Source: Saprospiraceae bacterium (GTDB lineage: Bacteria > Bacteroidota > Bacteroidia > Chitinophagales > Saprospiraceae). Taken from it: 6,400 nucleotides of DNA. The stretch covers positions 1 through 6,400 of the forward strand of contig JACMMM010000312.1 of assembly GCA_014379065.1 (NCBI GenBank). Reading direction: 5' to 3'. Shown here piece by piece: positions 4,279 to 6,400 of this stretch. The stretch's first letter is position 1. Each line of letters opens with the position of its first letter. The translations under genes and the position numbers were made by a program. A model generated the notes under the pieces. The model was not told the DNA's origin. It worked only from the letters and a program-made list of their open reading frames with translations, and did not search any database.

Positions 4279-4375
4279 TTGAAATAGTTGAGGGTTGAGA
4301 GGTTTAGGGTTTAGGGCGTTGAGTGAATATCTCAACGCCCTAAACCCTAAACCTCTCAACCCTCAACTATTTCAA
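4279..4375. repeat. Perfect 45-bp-arm inverted repeat with 7-bp period, likely bidirectional terminator
   Basis: Arms 4279-4323 and 4331-4375 are exact reverse complements over all 45 bp with a 7-nt spacer. The left arm has a 7-bp register: gttgagg, gttgaga, ggtttag, ggtttag, ggcgttg, including two copies of the plant-telomere-like word TTTAGGG. It lies between convergent genes, 7 bp after one stop codon (4269-4271), and contains the other gene's stop (TGA on the minus strand, 4374-4372). RNA from either strand would form a very stable hairpin able to block read-through, though no U-tract follows. Perfect arms imply recent formation or ongoing homogenisation. Confidence 0.95.
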
Positions 4376-4842
4376 ATCACCTTGTCCGCGCAAGAAGATG
4401 AGGCAAAGGCATCCGGCTTTGCCTTGAACACAAAGCCCATGCTGAGTATGTAGCCCATTGCTTCTTTGAGCGCAGTGTTGCTCTCGAACGATGGATCGGT
4501 GTTGATATCAGCGTGAACTTCGAGCGCCACGTCGTAGCGGTCAAGCAGTTCGCAAAGGATGTAGGCGACCTCTACCGAGCGCCCAACCTCGAGGATCATC
4601 CGTTCGCGGATGGTCATTTTTCGCTGGCTTCTATCATTGGAAATAAACATGAATCCGCCACGCTTTTCGCGCAGAAACACGATTACGGTGGCAAAATGGA
4701 CTTCATTGCCAATTACTTGAGAATCGGTTCCGATACAAACTTTCAGTTTGTAACCCTCTGCATGTTCTCGGCGGATAGTATCTTCCACCGCCGTGAGCAG
4801 GGTTTTGTCTATGCGTTGGCCGTTGAGCCTTCTCCATTCCAT
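4372..4842 (-). CDS. YkuK/DUF458-like RNase H-fold protein (156 aa)
   Basis: The protein resembles the ribonuclease H-like YkuK family (DUF458). The first beta strand carries VCIGTDSQV (residues 35-43), where Asp40 is in the position of the first catalytic acid. A central strand follows (HFATVIVFLRE), then MTIRERMILEVGRSVEVAYILCE with Glu85, then LEVHADINTDPSFES (107-121) with Asp112. A last segment AKPDAFASSSCADKV holds further conserved acids. Length is close to the family's usual 150-175 aa. Nuclease activity is inferred from the fold and has not been shown for the family to my knowledge. The ATG at 4842-4840 (MEWRRLNGQR) is the natural start. It is divergent from trhO with a 221-bp gap and ends inside the perfect inverted repeat. 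Confidence 0.85.
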   Translation of the reverse strand: MEWRRLNGQRIDKTLLTAVEDTIRREHAEGYKLKVCIGTDSQVIGNEVHFATVIVFLREKRGGFMFISNDRSQRKMTIRERMILEVGRSVEVAYILCELLDRYDVALEVHADINTDPSFESNTALKEAMGYILSMGFVFKAKPDAFASSSCADKVI

Positions 4843-4996
4843 GGGTCAAAAAATTTATGACGTTAGAAAATTCAGGGAGGCGAGATTGAGAAACAACGCC
4901 CCAAAAGTGAGGGTTTTTTGGCAACCTATCGTTATGGTTCGTAGAAAATTAACGGCGGCTTAAACTTGAATTTCACCCCAAGAAGTTCCCGCAGAA

Positions 4997-5004
4997 TAAA
5001 TTTG
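4997..5004 (+). promoter_or_regulatory. Candidate -7 box of trhO
   Basis: TAAATTTG matches the Bacteroidota -7 consensus TAnnTTTG exactly, 59 bp upstream of the chosen trhO ATG. The -33 element is poor: TTTC at 4971-4974 with 22-bp spacing. A GGAGG directly follows the box but has no in-frame start at ribosomal distance. Confidence 0.4.
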
Positions 5005-5063
5005 GAGGATAAAATAGTTGCGGCTCTCGCTTTGGCGTCGGAAATTTGTGCTTTATTGCTGCC

Positions 5064-6173
5064 ATGATTGAGAAATCTATTATTGCTCCGCTTCAAAATG
5101 CTGAGCTCCCATTGCGTCGGGCCAAAAAAGCGCTGCACAACCGCGTCAACCGCCGCGAATTGAAGGAATTGCTCCAAAAAGATACGGTTAAAAGGGTGAC
5201 GCTTTCGTTTTACAAATATGCCCATATCGCTGATCCACCGTCATTTCGCGACGAGTTGTACCAATGGTGGGATGCTTTGGGCGTACGCGGGCGCACCTAT
5301 TTGGCCCATGAGGGCGTGAATGCACAAATTTCTGTTCCGGAAGAAAATTTTGAAAAGTTCAAAACCCTGATGAATGGTTACGAAATGTTCCAGGGGATGC
5401 GACTTAACGTGGCTGTGGAAGCCGAAGGCAGATCTTTTTTTGCGCTGACCATCAAGGTCAAAGAAAAAATTGTGGCCGATGGCTTGACAGACCCTACGTT
5501 CGATCCTTCCAAAACGGGCACCCACCTGAACGCCGAGGAATGGAACCGCGTTAGCGAAGAACCCGATGTTATCGTAGTGGACATGCGCAATCACTACGAG
5601 AGCGAAGTAGGGCATTTTGAAAACGCCATCACGCCCGACGCCGCCACCTTTCGCGAAGAACTGCCCATGGTGGCAGAGATGCTCGCCGAACAACGCGACA
5701 AAAAGATTTTGATGTACTGTACGGGGGGAATACGCTGTGAAAAAGCAAGCGCATTTATGAAGCACAACGGCTTTGAAAACGTGTTCCAACTCGAAGGCGG
5801 TATCATCGAATACGACCGGCAGGTTCGGGACAAAGGATTGAAAAACAAGTTTTTAGGCAAAAATTTTGTCTTTGACGAACGCCTCGGCGAACGCATAAGC
5901 CCCGACGTGATCGCCCATTGCCACCAATGCGGACAGCCTTCCGACGCGCACACAAACTGCCCCAATCTCTATTGCCATATCCTGTTCATCCAATGCGGTG
6001 ATTGCCGCGAAAAATACGCCGGATGCTGCTCTGAAAAGTGCTGTGAATTCAATGCATTGTTCGCCGAGGAGCAAAAAGAACGCGCTCCAACGATGGTTTT
6101 TAACGGCTCAAAATTTGGCAAGGGAGCATACAAGGCATTTCGAAAGGCGGGCGGGAACTTGAGTGTTGGGTGA
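5064..6173 (+). CDS. trhO: tRNA uridine(34) hydroxylase TrhO (YceA/UPF0176, rhodanese-related)
   Basis: TrhO uses molecular oxygen to convert U34 of certain tRNAs to 5-hydroxyuridine, the first step to wobble-base cmo5U or mo5U, in the cytoplasm. From ATG 5064 the protein has 369 aa. The N-terminal domain carries VTLSFYKYAHI and YLAHEGVNAQISVPEENFE (about 45-97), the UPF0176 signature. The rhodanese domain (about 160-265) has VVDMRNHYESEVGHF and the catalytic loop YCTGGIRCEKAS with Cys219. The C-terminal part is cysteine-rich (HCHQCG...HTNCPNLYCH...QCGDC...GCCSEKCC, about 286-327), the zinc-binding-like tail of long TrhO forms. An upstream TTG (5046) is possible but less likely. Even from 5064, about 24 residues precede the conserved LHNRVNRRELK, so the true start may be internal, for example TTG 5112. 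It is monocistronic here. Confidence 0.95.
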   Translation: MIEKSIIAPLQNAELPLRRAKKALHNRVNRRELKELLQKDTVKRVTLSFYKYAHIADPPSFRDELYQWWDALGVRGRTYLAHEGVNAQISVPEENFEKFKTLMNGYEMFQGMRLNVAVEAEGRSFFALTIKVKEKIVADGLTDPTFDPSKTGTHLNAEEWNRVSEEPDVIVVDMRNHYESEVGHFENAITPDAATFREELPMVAEMLAEQRDKKILMYCTGGIRCEKASAFMKHNGFENVFQLEGGIIEYDRQVRDKGLKNKFLGKNFVFDERLGERISPDVIAHCHQCGQPSDAHTNCPNLYCHILFIQCGDCREKYAGCCSEKCCEFNALFAEEQKERAPTMVFNGSKFGKGAYKAFRKAGGNLSVG

Positions 6174-6264
6174 CTTTGCTCTATAATTGTAATACAGCCG
6201 CTATACCGCTGCTCTTCTGCTGCGCATAAACATGCAATCCCTTTAGAACAGAGCATTGATAAGT

Positions 6265-6340
6265 CATATTTCCCGTAGGGAATCCCTGTTTATAGACATT
6301 ATCGTCCCTGAAAATTCCAAACCCCGTGAGGGGCAGGGCA
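6265..6340. repeat. Degenerate dispersed palindromic repeat, probable
   Basis: Two small hairpins, ttccc-gta-gggaa (6270-6282) and cccc-gtga-gggg (6322-6333, GNRA-type loop), flank the word cctgtttatag. In reverse this reads as codons YKQGFPTGN, a peptide I recall from many spurious small ORFs in Bacteroidota genomes, created by a dispersed repeat containing CCCGTAGGG and GTTTATAG. Recognition is from memory and has not been checked. I see no convincing gene in 6174-6400. Confidence 0.4.
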
Positions 6341-6400
6341 GACGCATTAAAATCCGAGCATTTTTTCACGATATGAATCTGACATAGCACATTTGTTTCG

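Noticed and set aside
1352..4932. Shared 10-mer gcaacctatc near 1353 and 4921
   Set aside because: A few dozen chance 10-mer matches are expected in 6.4 kb when both strands are compared, and there is no further similarity around the two sites.
5241..6074. Minus-strand ORFs (182, 123 and 73 aa) opposite trhO
   Set aside because: They are antisense shadows of a conserved gene.
6181..6390. 69-aa minus-strand ORF at the right end
   Set aside because: Much of it is the reverse reading of the probable dispersed repeat, and it has no recognisable protein features.
1..6400. tRNA or rRNA genes
   Set aside because: I saw no cloverleaf-like segment with a T-arm GTTCGAnTC motif and no rRNA sequence on either strand.

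Overview
The window looks like chromosomal DNA from a member of the Bacteroidota, probably a Saprospiraceae- or Chitinophagia-like bacterium. The evidence is a DUF983 protein, Bacteroidota-type -7 promoter boxes (TAnnTTTG), start codons without Shine-Dalgarno sequences, an ECF sigma factor followed by a small one-helix protein, and 7-bp-periodic GTCCAAY/TTGGACN arrays at gene boundaries. The lineage is inferred from these features; there is no rRNA gene to confirm it.

Left end (1-484, minus strand). Two tandem paralogous units each encode a tiny peptide (33 and 30 aa) with ten N-terminal residues, a run of six or five cysteines, Pro, and a shared FRSGC(D/N)A..AN tail. Each is followed by an intrinsic terminator. 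A 13-base block just after the Cys codons is identical in both units and can pair with the 5' arm of the terminator that follows. The upstream unit has a near-consensus Bacteroidota promoter ending 4 nt before its ATG, so its mRNA is probably leaderless. I read this as a double cysteine-responsive attenuator. Its target would be the gene starting at base 25 and leaving the window leftward.

Middle left (520-2524, minus strand). This is a probable operon: ECF sigma factor (1997-2524), a 70-aa one-TM protein (1438-1650) and a secreted or outer-membrane beta-rich protein (712-1323). Between the sigma gene and the TM gene sits an element with inverted heptad arrays at its ends and a decayed four-helix-bundle (23S rRNA intervening-sequence protein type) ORF inside. 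A weak 52-aa ORF lies at 520-678.

Middle right (2665-4375). A DUF983 zinc-ribbon/two-TM protein gene lies directly between heptad arrays. It is followed by an anchored coiled-coil protein with a C-terminal beta domain. That gene converges with a YkuK-like RNase H-fold gene, and a perfect 45-bp-arm inverted repeat, also with a 7-bp period, separates the two and contains the stop codon of the second.

Right end (4372-6400). Divergent from the YkuK-like gene is trhO, an oxygen-dependent tRNA U34 hydroxylase. The last 227 bp hold no convincing gene but contain what looks like a degenerate dispersed palindromic repeat.

Two signals stand out. One is the tandem poly-Cys leader/terminator module. 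The other is a family of inverted 7-bp-periodic elements that abut start and stop codons with consistent polarity at four loci in 6.4 kb.
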